Below, piece by piece: positions 28,391-36,013 of a DNA stretch of 64,000 bases. Made by a program: the position numbers and the translations under genes. Where the stretch lies: NCBI GenBank assembly GCA_024689005.1, contig JAILDU010000043.1, forward strand, positions 16,017 to 80,016, in the 5' to 3' direction. Each line of letters starts with the position of its first letter. Positions within the stretch are counted from its first letter, which is position 1. The DNA is from Paludibacteraceae bacterium. GTDB lineage: Bacteria > Bacteroidota > Bacteroidia > Bacteroidales > Paludibacteraceae. The notes beneath the pieces are model-generated. The model worked only from the letters and a program-made list of their open reading frames with translations. It did no database searches and was not told where the DNA came from.

Positions 28391-28447
28391 GAGACAATCC
28401 TAGACAATACAGCGGGTAATTAGCGGGTCTTAAGCCACTCTCGCGCT
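28391..28447 (+). repeat. 10/11-nt-period array ending in a conserved tail (copy 1)
   Basis: Two AGACAAT units lie 10 nt apart and two AGCGGGT units 11 nt apart (28411 and 28422), followed by AGCCACTCTCGCGCT (28433-28447). The block 28418-28447 matches 48598-48627 at 25 of 30 positions, and there too it follows an 11-nt array. Confidence 0.65.
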
Positions 28448-28483
28448 ACTTTTGCCCCTTCGACTTTATTTGTGTTGTCGCTC

Positions 28484-28570
28484 TGTCGCTCTTGTCGCTA
28501 TCCTGTAACAGTTTCTAATTCAGCAACTTATATGCTTCTGGTGTGCAGAACAAGAGCGACAAGAGCGACA
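28484..28570. repeat. 16-bp perfect inverted repeat downstream of the DUF3987 gene
   Basis: The arm TGTCGCTCTTGTCGCT (28484-28499) is exactly complementary to 28555-28570, with 55 nt between. Each arm is itself a near-tandem of GTCGCTCT. It ends 5 nt before the DUF3987 stop codon. It may act as a terminator for the - strand gene or be the end of a mobile element; no second copy of the arm is seen beyond the gene. Confidence 0.6.
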
Positions 28571-28575
28571 CAGCG

Positions 28576-29814
28576 TCATCCTATTTTCTTATATTCTCCG
28601 AAATTTGTCTTTTGAACAAGCCCTTTTTCCATCCATATCATATTCCATCTTTCCGCGGTTCGCTTGGATATGCCTTGGCGTTGTGCTTCTTCTGCTAAGT
28701 CTCTGTGGCTGTACTTTGTATTCAATTGTTCGAATAGGATCTTTTTGGGGTCCAGCGGTTTGATCTCTGGCACCAAGTCCTGCTTGTCTCCTTCGATCAT
28801 TCTGAATGTGGCGGCCATGTGGAGCAATAGTTTGTTGCCAATTAGTTCTGCTGTTTGATAATCTTCGTCTCTGCATATCCATGCCTCGTTGCCTTTCCCC
28901 CTCATCGCCGATAGAATCATAGCGATGCGGATTATATGTACTGCCATGCGGAGAACTACAGAGTGAAAATTTTCGCCCAACAGATGGATGAGTGTGTTGT
29001 ATTCGGTCTCCAGATGCGAACCCAATCGCTCTTTTTGCTCATCGCTTAGACTCCATTCTTGTTCCCCGTTCTGTGTCAAATGCTCATAGATATTTAGCAA
29101 CTCAAGACCAACCTGCTTGGCAACGGCAGACTTGTTGCCCGTCGTGGTTACATAGTGTTTGTTGAATGGATTTTGCTCGCGAATAACTAATGTCAGTAGT
29201 CGGGAAAAATAACCGTTCTCAATCGAAGGAACCAATGTGCGATACTGATTAAATGTGCCTGTCAGTAGCATAGATAATCGTGGCGAACCGATTTCCGAAG
29301 CTCCCGTGCAGCGGTTTCGGCTGATAGGCTCATGTTCCGCTGCCTTACGCAACGCTGTGTTGTAGTTCGCGGCGCCTGATTTCCAGATGTCCGTGATGAC
29401 CGAACCTTCCGATTCATGCATATATCCGCAACCGTTGCGCTCCATCAGCGCTTTGTACCATGCTGCTAATGTGCTGTCGCCCGAGATGAGCAATGGATAC
29501 CGCTCGTCTATCACGCGTACCATCTCCAACACTTGGTTGGCTATGCCTTTTCCGCTCGCTGAGGCTGCGAGAATGAAGCATTGCAGATTGCTGTAATAGC
29601 GTTTGCCGGTTGGACCGTATCGGAAATAGAGATTAGGTACGCACGCGCTTGCGGCCGTGAGTGTCGCCAACAGCAGAATGTCTTGCTCCTCGGGCGTTGA
29701 TGCTAATGTCAGCATTAGTCGTAGTGGCTCCGGCAGGCTTTGTGTGTCTAGATGTTCGACGATACGGAGGTTGCCCTGCTCTTCCGAGCAGAGAATGTTT
29801 GGTTGTAGATTCAT
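28576..29814 (-). CDS. DUF3987 domain protein (P-loop, primase/helicase-associated type)
   Basis: 412 residues. A P-loop-like 'AASASGKGI' near residue 85 is followed by 'LLISGDSTLAAWYKAL' and a central alpha/beta part. The C-terminus 'HRDLAEEAQRQGISKRTAERW...MEKGLV' looks like a helix-turn-helix or winged helix. This matches the DUF3987 family. In Bacteroidota it is often fused or next to a VirE/BT4734-like primase domain and linked to integrated elements or capsule loci. Here it stands alone, without the BT4734-like N-terminus, DUF4248, HU or amidase partners, so it is either a reduced version or a relic of a mobile island. Its upstream region contains a 14-bp palindrome. Role in DNA handling is family knowledge; the partner and substrate are unknown. 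Confidence 0.8.
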   Translation of the reverse strand: MNLQPNILCSEEQGNLRIVEHLDTQSLPEPLRLMLTLASTPEEQDILLLATLTAASACVPNLYFRYGPTGKRYYSNLQCFILAASASGKGIANQVLEMVRVIDERYPLLISGDSTLAAWYKALMERNGCGYMHESEGSVITDIWKSGAANYNTALRKAAEHEPISRNRCTGASEIGSPRLSMLLTGTFNQYRTLVPSIENGYFSRLLTLVIREQNPFNKHYVTTTGNKSAVAKQVGLELLNIYEHLTQNGEQEWSLSDEQKERLGSHLETEYNTLIHLLGENFHSVVLRMAVHIIRIAMILSAMRGKGNEAWICRDEDYQTAELIGNKLLLHMAATFRMIEGDKQDLVPEIKPLDPKKILFEQLNTKYSHRDLAEEAQRQGISKRTAERWNMIWMEKGLVQKTNFGEYKKIG

Positions 29815-29855
29815 ACAGTAAAAATTGTTTTTAGAGGTTAAACATTTTTTCGCTT

Positions 29856-29869
29856 ACGCGTATACGCGT
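29856..29869. promoter_or_regulatory. 14-bp perfect palindrome, possible operator
   Basis: ACGCGTATACGCGT lies about 40 nt upstream of the DUF3987 start, in its presumed leader. A perfect palindrome at this place could bind a dimeric regulator. No similar site is seen elsewhere in the window. Confidence 0.45.
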
Positions 29870-30016
29870 TGTAATATAATCGATAGTATACTTTTGTGTA
29901 TGCTTAATATGCAAATTTTTAGCAAAAAATTATATTATCTATGTTTCTGCACTCACCAATAGACAAGATTAGGCAAGATTTGTTTTGCCAACCAATCGTG
30001 CCCGTCTGGTGATAAG

Positions 30017-30051
30017 AACTATCAACTGTCAATTATCAATTATCAATTACC
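30017..30051 (+). repeat. 7-nt-period array (5 units)
   Basis: AACTATC, AACTGTC, AATTATC, AATTATC, AATTACC, intergenic, upstream of the PRiA4_ORF3-like gene. Confidence 0.8.
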
Positions 30052-30064
30052 ATCCCCCCATAAT

Positions 30065-30089
30065 AACGCGCGCGACGCGCCCGCGCGTT
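30065..30089. repeat. GC-rich inverted repeat
   Basis: AACGCGCG (30065-30072) pairs with CGCGCGTT (30082-30089) around an equally CG-rich loop. It is an island of CpG-type alternation in an AT-rich spacer and could fold into a strong hairpin. Confidence 0.5.
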
Positions 30090-30150
30090 CAATATTACAG
30101 ACCTTACAATAGCTATCATACCGAAAAATGCAAGTAATTTGCGTTTTCTC

Positions 30151-30182
30151 TTGCATATGTGCGAAAAATGTAGTAATTTTGC
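30151..30182 (+). promoter_or_regulatory. Promoter of the PRiA4_ORF3-like gene
   Basis: TTG at 30151-30153, a 20-nt spacer and TAATTTTG at 30174-30181. The ATG follows 22 nt later. Confidence 0.8.
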
Positions 30183-30203
30183 ACGCCCAAATTGTATAAA
30201 TAT

Positions 30204-30755
30204 ATGATTTATAAACTTACATTTTCGTGTGAGGAAGGCGATCCGAACTTCCGCCGCGTGTTTGAAGCTGACGCAGATGCTACGTTTTTGGACCTGCACA
30301 ATGCTATACTAAAATCAGTTGATTATCCTGACGACCAAATGACCTCTTTTTATCTCTGCAACGATGAGTGGGAGAAGGGTCAGGAGATTACGTTGGTAGA
30401 AATGGACTCTAACTTCGAGTACGACAATATGGTCATGAACGAGACTAAGTTGAGTGACTTGCTCGAGGAACAGGGCCAGCGCCTCATCTATGTGTTCGAT
30501 CCTATGTTCGAACGCTATTTCTTTGGTAGTCTCAAGGAAATCAAGGCCGGCTCAATGAATGGGGTAGAGTGCGTGGAGAGCAAGGGCAAGGCACCTAAAC
30601 AACTTAAGTCTGACGACCCGCTATCCAATATCGGTTCTACCAAAGGAGGAGACAACCTCGATTTCGATGATGAGTTCCGTGACGAGTTGGACCTCGGTGA
30701 CATTGATATGGAGGGATTCCAGGACTTGAGCTTTGACGACGGTAGTATGTTTTGA
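30204..30755 (+). CDS. PRiA4_ORF3-like (IS1096 passenger TnpR family) protein
   Basis: 183 residues from the ATG at 30204 (MIYKLTFSCEEGDPNFRRVF). A TTG 12 nt upstream is a less likely start. The first ~120 residues show the pattern of the plasmid pRiA4b ORF-3-like fold: 'Y.LKI.L.....FRR.....D.TF.DLH.AI', then 'FYL', 'YD' and 'L..LL'. The tail (about 140-183) is very acidic, with 'DLGDIDMEGFQDLSFDDG'. The family is common as a single chromosomal gene in Bacteroidota, usually annotated as a TnpR passenger although it is not a resolvase. Its biochemical role is not established. The gene precedes miaA by 59 nt and has its own promoter. No transposon ends are seen around it. Confidence 0.75.
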   Translation: MIYKLTFSCEEGDPNFRRVFEADADATFLDLHNAILKSVDYPDDQMTSFYLCNDEWEKGQEITLVEMDSNFEYDNMVMNETKLSDLLEEQGQRLIYVFDPMFERYFFGSLKEIKAGSMNGVECVESKGKAPKQLKSDDPLSNIGSTKGGDNLDFDDEFRDELDLGDIDMEGFQDLSFDDGSMF

Positions 30756-30814
30756 TGGCTTGTTGCGTAGCTGTTAATAACATGCCTCTGAATTAAATTA
30801 ATGAGCAATCGCGA

Positions 30815-31747
30815 ATGGCTAATCCTAAGACCCTGCTTCTCATACTTGGTCCCACAGCTGTGGGAAAAACAGAGTTAGCTCTGCGTGTTGCCGAGCACTT
30901 GCGATGTCCTATCGTCAATTGTGATAGCCGTCAGATCTACCGAGAGATACCTATCGGCACTGCTGCGCCAACTCCTGCAGAGCAAGCGCGTGTACACCAT
31001 TATTTTGTTGGCACGCATGCCTTGGACCAAGATCATAATGCCGGGAAGTACGAACAGGGCGTCTTGTCTCTTCTGTCTACTATCTTCGCAGCACACGATG
31101 TGGCCATCTTGACAGGCGGTTCAATGCTCTATGCTGACGCGGTATGCCACGGCTTGGATGATTTACCGGCTGTGCCGCCCGAGGTGCGCGAATCGGTTAA
31201 TAGAGGATTCGAGCAGGGCGGATTGGTTTGGTTGCAGTCAGAGGTGCAACGTTTGGATCCTGCATATTGGCAGATAGTTGATAGGCAAAATCCGGCGCGG
31301 TTGAGGCATTGTGTCGAACTGAGCATGGTACTCGGCAAACCATATTCGTCGCTACGTACCAATAGTGTAAAAGAGCGGCCATTCCGTATCGTCAAGGTTG
31401 GATTGGACCGCCCTCGCGCAGAATTGTACGCGCGGGTGGACGAGCGCGTGAGACAAATGATGGATGCCGGTTTCTTGGAGGAAGCCAAAAGCGTTTATCC
31501 GCACCGCCGACTGAATAGCCTGCAGACCGTGGGGTACAAAGAGTTGTTTGCTTATCTTGATGGAGAATATGATCTCAATAGAGCAATCGAATTGATACAA
31601 CAAAACACACGTCATTATGCCAAAAGACAACTTACTTGGCTTAGACGTGATAAAGACATCCATTGGTTGGATGCACGAGAAGAATATGAGAAAAATATTG
31701 ATATTATTGACTCTCTGTTGCGCGCTGATTGCATGCAAGAGAAATGA
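30815..31747 (+). CDS. miaA: tRNA dimethylallyltransferase
   Basis: 310 residues. MiaA transfers a dimethylallyl group to N6 of A37 in tRNAs that read codons starting with U. The P-loop 'GPTAVGKTELA' lies at about 10-20, the 'DSRQIYREIPIGTAAP' substrate motif at about 35-50, 'GGSMLYADA' near 100, and 'VGYKELFAYLDGE' and 'TRHYAKRQLTWLRRD' near the C-terminus. Length and motif order are normal for the family. The ATG starts an operon-like run. The following lipoprotein gene starts inside its last 62 nt in another frame. Confidence 0.96.
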   Translation: MANPKTLLLILGPTAVGKTELALRVAEHLRCPIVNCDSRQIYREIPIGTAAPTPAEQARVHHYFVGTHALDQDHNAGKYEQGVLSLLSTIFAAHDVAILTGGSMLYADAVCHGLDDLPAVPPEVRESVNRGFEQGGLVWLQSEVQRLDPAYWQIVDRQNPARLRHCVELSMVLGKPYSSLRTNSVKERPFRIVKVGLDRPRAELYARVDERVRQMMDAGFLEEAKSVYPHRRLNSLQTVGYKELFAYLDGEYDLNRAIELIQQNTRHYAKRQLTWLRRDKDIHWLDAREEYEKNIDIIDSLLRADCMQEK

Positions 31748-32720
31748 AGTTGAGTTTGTTTATAGTCCGGAGGCTCCGCGTGCGGGACAACCGGTTACTT
31801 TTAGCAATCAGTCCACTTCCGGAGAAGAGTGGGCATGGTCTTTTGGTGATGGCGTGACCTCAACGCTCAAGTCACCCACTCATACCTACAAAAAACCTGG
31901 TAAGTACCTCGTTACTCTCCAGGTGGATAAGAAAAATGCATGGAAGGTGGCTAAGGAAATCACTATCTACGACACGGTGCCCTCTTTCACCTGCGCTGAT
32001 ACTATCTTCTATATCTACCAAGACTATACTTTTACGGCGTGTATCTATAATCCGTACAAATATGAAGTGCAGTATGCATGGTCGTTCCCTGCCAATACCC
32101 CTTATGTAGTCATGGCAGATGAGAATGCATCTCTTTCGGGCTCAGGTATCACGTTGTGTTTTACCCAACCGATGGAGGCTGCACCTGTTTGTTTGGATAT
32201 TACTCTTAATGGCGAGACTACTCATATCCAAAAGTCATTCGTTGTTCTGGATAGACCGACCCATTCTCTTTTGATGCGAACGGAGGTTGCTGATTATCGT
32301 CAACGTATCTTCGGAAAACGTGCTGAGCAGGCAAAAACCGATGCAACAGCTACGGCCCTTCTGAATGCAGAACAAGATACATTGCAGACGTATAACGGCA
32401 GGGAGTTTTCACTCACTCAGCTGGTAACTTTCTTTGATGGCATACAGGGCTTCCATATCGCTAATCGTAAACTCTATTACCGCGCTGATGGATTGTGGGT
32501 AGCTAATATTGATGGCAGCAATCGAGTGCAGATTGATACGGCTCAATGCTCTGCCATGACATTGGATATGACTGATAATCGTATCTATTGGGCTACAAGC
32601 CAAGGTGTTTGGTATATGCCTCAAGTCGGATCGGACAACAACAAATTTGTTACTATTCCCCAGCAACTCAATGCCATATCCGGTGTTAACGTTCTTGCTG
32701 CTGACAGCGAACTTAGATGA
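31686..32720 (+). CDS. PKD-domain lipoprotein
   Basis: 344 residues from the ATG at 31686. This start gives a lipoprotein signal MRKILILLTLCCALIAC; in-frame starts at 31617 and 31671 would add an unlikely N-terminus. Cys17 is the lipid site. Residues about 25-105 form a PKD domain ('TFSNQSTSGEEWAWSFGDG', 'HTYKKPGKYLVTL'). The C-terminal half (about 240-344) has 'LYYRADGLWVANIDGSN' and 'IYWATSQGVW', resembling blades of a beta-propeller (YWTD/SMP-30-like). The gene overlaps the end of miaA by 62 nt, an unusually long overlap. Probably exported and anchored to the outer membrane. Ligand or role unknown. Confidence 0.82.
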   Translation: MRKILILLTLCCALIACKRNEVEFVYSPEAPRAGQPVTFSNQSTSGEEWAWSFGDGVTSTLKSPTHTYKKPGKYLVTLQVDKKNAWKVAKEITIYDTVPSFTCADTIFYIYQDYTFTACIYNPYKYEVQYAWSFPANTPYVVMADENASLSGSGITLCFTQPMEAAPVCLDITLNGETTHIQKSFVVLDRPTHSLLMRTEVADYRQRIFGKRAEQAKTDATATALLNAEQDTLQTYNGREFSLTQLVTFFDGIQGFHIANRKLYYRADGLWVANIDGSNRVQIDTAQCSAMTLDMTDNRIYWATSQGVWYMPQVGSDNNKFVTIPQQLNAISGVNVLAADSELR

Positions 32721-32759
32721 ACCCCTTTGATTTTCATTTGTCATTGATAATTACTTTTG

Positions 32760-34292
32760 ATGAAACAGCCTGATTATATTTTCGAAACCAGTTGGGAAGT
32801 ATGCAATCGTGTAGGAGGTATCTATGCGGTGCTCAGCACGCGTGCTGCCAGTATGCAACTGGAGCATCCGGACAAGGTGGTTTTCTTCGGTCCCGATTTT
32901 GGAGAACATAGCAATATATGGTTCCGCGAGGACAAAACTATCCTCCGCGAATGGCAAAAATCACTTGCTAAATCTTCTATTTCGGATATTCCCGTTCGTG
33001 TCGGACGGTGGGATATACCTGGCCAGCCTATTGCAGTTCTGCTCAAAGCGGACGCTGAGTTTGCGCGCAAGAACGAAATCTATGCGTGGGCATGGGAGAA
33101 ATACGCGGTACAGAGTCATGCTGCTTATGGAGACTACGATGAGTCATGTATGTTTGGCTATGCCGCAGGCCGTGTCATGGAGAGCCTTTACCGCTATCTC
33201 CTCTCTGCTAACGAGGGTTTGACATTCTGCGCACATGCCAATGAGTGGCAAACGGTATTCTCTATCTTCTATCTCCGTGACTATTGTCCGCAAATAGCAA
33301 CTCTCTTCACTACTCACGCTACAGGCATAGGTCGTTCCATTGCTGGTAATGGCAAACCTCTCTACGATTATTTCGAGGGCTATCATGGCGATCAGATGGC
33401 ACAGGAACTCAATATGGTCAGCAAGCATTCTGTCGAGAAGCAGGCTGCGCATTATGCCGATTGCTTTACTACGGTCAGTGATATTACCGCTCGCGAGTGC
33501 AAACAATTGCTGGATAAGGAGCCGGACATCGTCACACCTAATGGCTTTGAACTCGATTTTGTACCGCGAGGAAAAGCTTTTGCTACTAAGCGTGCAGCCG
33601 CACGCGAGGCATTGCATCGGGTTGCAAGTAAGTTGCTTGATAGAGAGATACCGGACAATGCGCTCATGATCTGTATAGCCGGACGCTTGGAAATGAAAAA
33701 CAAAGGTATAGATGTCTTTGCCGAGGCTTTGGACGTCTTAGCCCAAAAAATCTATCGGAGCCGGAACGAAGAGCGAGAAGTTATCGCATTCGTAATGATT
33801 CCTTATTTGGATAGAGCACCGGCACGCAAGTACAAAGTGAATGCTGTGTTCGTTCCGTACTATCTGGATGGGCGTGATCCGCTTTTTGGCATGACTTATT
33901 ACGACCTGCTCATCGGTATGGATGCTTCGGTTTTCCCGAGTTATTACGAACCATGGGGATACACGCCGTTGGAGTCATGCGCTTTCCATGTACCTACTAT
34001 AACGACTTCACTGGCTGGCTACGGCGAGTGGTGTCAACGCCACTTCGAAGCAACCGATATCAAACAAGGCGTAGTCACTATCAATCGAACGGACTCTAAT
34101 TTCCACGTAGTGGCAGAGGCTATTGCTGACAACTTGCTAACGTACATGCATTTGCCGGAGAAGGAGGTAGAAAAAGCTCGTTCTAACGCTGCATCCATTG
34201 CCCAAAAAGCACAGTGGAAATACTTCTTTAAGTATTACCGCAAGGCTTACGAAATAGCATTAAACAAATCCATTAAACGCAACAAGAAATGA
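32760..34292 (+). CDS. Glycogen/starch synthase, GT3-like
   Basis: 510 residues from the ATG at 32760 (a TTG codon precedes it). It should elongate alpha-1,4-glucan from a sugar nucleotide in the cytoplasm. The N-terminus 'FETSWEVCNRVGGIYAVLST' is the donor-site signature of the eukaryote-like glycogen synthases found in Bacteroidota. 'HANEWQTVFSIFYLRD' and 'TTHATGIGRSIAGN' follow. The catalytic region is 'FPSYYEPWGYTPLESCAFHVPTI' with the expected glutamates. It is shorter than eukaryotic GT3 but typical for the bacterial form. No other glycogen genes are adjacent. Its end overlaps the next gene by 4 nt. Confidence 0.9.
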   Translation: MKQPDYIFETSWEVCNRVGGIYAVLSTRAASMQLEHPDKVVFFGPDFGEHSNIWFREDKTILREWQKSLAKSSISDIPVRVGRWDIPGQPIAVLLKADAEFARKNEIYAWAWEKYAVQSHAAYGDYDESCMFGYAAGRVMESLYRYLLSANEGLTFCAHANEWQTVFSIFYLRDYCPQIATLFTTHATGIGRSIAGNGKPLYDYFEGYHGDQMAQELNMVSKHSVEKQAAHYADCFTTVSDITARECKQLLDKEPDIVTPNGFELDFVPRGKAFATKRAAAREALHRVASKLLDREIPDNALMICIAGRLEMKNKGIDVFAEALDVLAQKIYRSRNEEREVIAFVMIPYLDRAPARKYKVNAVFVPYYLDGRDPLFGMTYYDLLIGMDASVFPSYYEPWGYTPLESCAFHVPTITTSLAGYGEWCQRHFEATDIKQGVVTINRTDSNFHVVAEAIADNLLTYMHLPEKEVEKARSNAASIAQKAQWKYFFKYYRKAYEIALNKSIKRNKK

Positions 34293-35998
34293 GAAAATAT
34301 CTTTTCGCAGCTGCGCTGCTTCTTTCAACATTCAACATTCAACATTCAACAGTCATTGCCTGCACCAATTTTCTGGTTGGTAAGGACGCTTCGGTAGATG
34401 GCAGTACTATCATATCATACGCAGCCGATTCATACGCGTTGTATGGCACCTTGCGTTTTTCACCTGCCACCGATTGGCCCGCCGGCGCTATGCGCGAGGT
34501 TAAAGATTGGGATACCGGACGCCCGCAAGGATTTATTCCGCAAGTAAGCCATACATACAAGGTGGTTGGCAATATGAATGAACACCAAGTCACTATCGGC
34601 GAAACTACTTGGGGAGGACGCGAAGAACTGTGGGATACGATAGGTGTAGACTACGGTAGCCTCATCTATATCGCCTTGGAACGTAGTCGCACTGCACGCG
34701 AAGCGATTGAGTGTATGATTTCTTTGGTCAATGAGTTTGGGTATGCCAGCGAGGGAGAGTCTTTCTCTATTGGCGATCCCAATGAAGTCTGGATAATGGA
34801 TTTGATTGGCAAAGGAAAAGGACAGAAAGGAGCTCTGTGGGCTGCTGTCCGTATTCCGGATAACGCAATCAGTGGTCATGCCAACCAGGCACGTATTACT
34901 ACTATCCCGGTTGGAAAAACTAAACTGACCAAAGAGCAAAAACGCTTGGAGAAGAAACTGAATTGCGTCTGCAATGGAGATTGGATGTATGCTCGGGATT
35001 TGATTTCTTTTGCTCGCGAGAAAGGCTATTTCACTGGTAAGGATGCAGAGTTCAGTTACCAAGAGGCATATGCGCCGTTCGACTTCTCGGGCTTATTCGT
35101 TTGCGAGGCACGTGTATGGTCGTTCTTTCGCCATTTTAGAAGCGACATGGACCGCTATTATGATTATGCCGCCGGAGTCACTTTCTGCGAGACAAATGGA
35201 AAAAATGCAGGAGAACATATGCCGTTGTGGATCGTGCCTGAGCACAAAGTGAGTGTGCAGGATATCAAAGAGTGTATGCGTGACGAATACAAAGGAACCC
35301 CGTTGGATATTACGCAGGGCACAGATGCCGGTCCATGGAATAGTAAATTGCGCTATGGCGGACTCGGCTTCAAACTGACAGACCCGGTAGATACAGCGAA
35401 AACGACGCAATATTGGTATGAGCGCCCGACTGCAACGCAGCAAACGGCATGGTCCTTTGTGGCACAAATGCGAACAGACAAACGTGGTATCTTTTGGTTT
35501 GGTGTAGATGATGCCGCATGCAGTTGCTATGTGCCAATGTATTGCTGTATCAATACTGTCCCCGAGTGCTTCGCTGAGAACAATGGAGATCTTTATACCT
35601 ATAGCCCGACGAGCGCGTGGTGGACCTTCAATGTTGTAGCCAATTGGGCATATACCAAGTACAGCCGCATGTATCCGCATATTCGCGAGCAGCAAATGGC
35701 CTGGGATGATAAGTTCAACACCCAGGTAGCAGGCATAGATGCACAGGTAGCTGAAATGAATGATGAAGAAGCGTGTGCCTTCCTGACCAAATATAGTTGC
35801 TCACAGGCCGAGAATGTCGTGGCTGATTGGCAGCGTCTGGGTATTTATCTTATGACTAAGTTCTTGGATGGACAAGAACGCAAGGAGGAGAACGGACATT
35901 TCAAACACAATTCGTATGGCAATAGTTGCAGTCCGGATCGTTTGTCTTTGCCGGAGACTTTCTTGCGAAAAGTTGCATCAGAAGTAACACATGAGTAA
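34289..35998 (+). CDS. C69-family dipeptidase
   Basis: 569 residues. Peptidase family C69 are N-terminal-nucleophile dipeptidases. 'ACTNFLVGKDASVDGS' gives the nucleophile Cys25 directly after the signal peptide, so processing would expose it. 'EHQVTIGETTWGGREEL' (about 90-110) and 'SEGESFSIGDPNEVWIMDLIGKG' (about 150-175) are family motifs. The signal peptide is unusual: after MRKYLFAAALLLS it reads TFNIQHSTV, encoded by a 7-nt tandem array (34324-34351). The start overlaps the glycogen synthase stop (ATGA). It is probably periplasmic or extracellular and used in peptide catabolism. Confidence 0.92.
   Translation: MRKYLFAAALLLSTFNIQHSTVIACTNFLVGKDASVDGSTIISYAADSYALYGTLRFSPATDWPAGAMREVKDWDTGRPQGFIPQVSHTYKVVGNMNEHQVTIGETTWGGREELWDTIGVDYGSLIYIALERSRTAREAIECMISLVNEFGYASEGESFSIGDPNEVWIMDLIGKGKGQKGALWAAVRIPDNAISGHANQARITTIPVGKTKLTKEQKRLEKKLNCVCNGDWMYARDLISFAREKGYFTGKDAEFSYQEAYAPFDFSGLFVCEARVWSFFRHFRSDMDRYYDYAAGVTFCETNGKNAGEHMPLWIVPEHKVSVQDIKECMRDEYKGTPLDITQGTDAGPWNSKLRYGGLGFKLTDPVDTAKTTQYWYERPTATQQTAWSFVAQMRTDKRGIFWFGVDDAACSCYVPMYCCINTVPECFAENNGDLYTYSPTSAWWTFNVVANWAYTKYSRMYPHIREQQMAWDDKFNTQVAGIDAQVAEMNDEEACAFLTKYSCSQAENVVADWQRLGIYLMTKFLDGQERKEENGHFKHNSYGNSCSPDRLSLPETFLRKVASEVTHE
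34324..34351 (+). repeat. Perfect 7-nt tandem repeat (4 units) inside a signal peptide
   Basis: Four exact TTCAACA units encode the residues TFNIQHST just before the catalytic Cys of the C69 dipeptidase. Three units (21 nt) would keep frame; one or two would shift it. Confidence 0.9.
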
Positions 35999-36013
35999 TA
36001 TTAAGCACAAATC

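Larger units (their letters stand above)
29815..30203. other. 389-bp divergent intergenic region
   Basis: It separates the DUF3987 gene (-) from the PRiA4_ORF3-like gene (+). It holds the 14-bp palindrome at 29856-29869, an AT-rich stretch, a heptamer array at 30017-30051 and a GC-rich inverted repeat at 30065-30089. The + strand promoter lies at 30151-30182. On the - strand a TTTGCATATT -33-like block is followed by a poor -7 box, so the DUF3987 promoter is uncertain. No small ORF is convincing. Confidence 0.55.

Noticed and set aside
28324-28447. Possible CRISPR array from the short repeats around the DUF3987 island
   Set aside because: Units are 7 or 10-11 nt with no unique spacers, and no cas gene is present anywhere in the window.
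28484-28570. End of an insertion element based on the 16-bp inverted repeat
   Set aside because: No matching arm is found at the other side of the DUF3987 gene and no target-site duplication is seen, so it is listed only as a repeat or possible terminator.
30204-30755. Transposon passenger gene indicating an insertion sequence
   Set aside because: The IS1096-passenger name is historical. No transposase, terminal inverted repeats or target duplication is visible around it.
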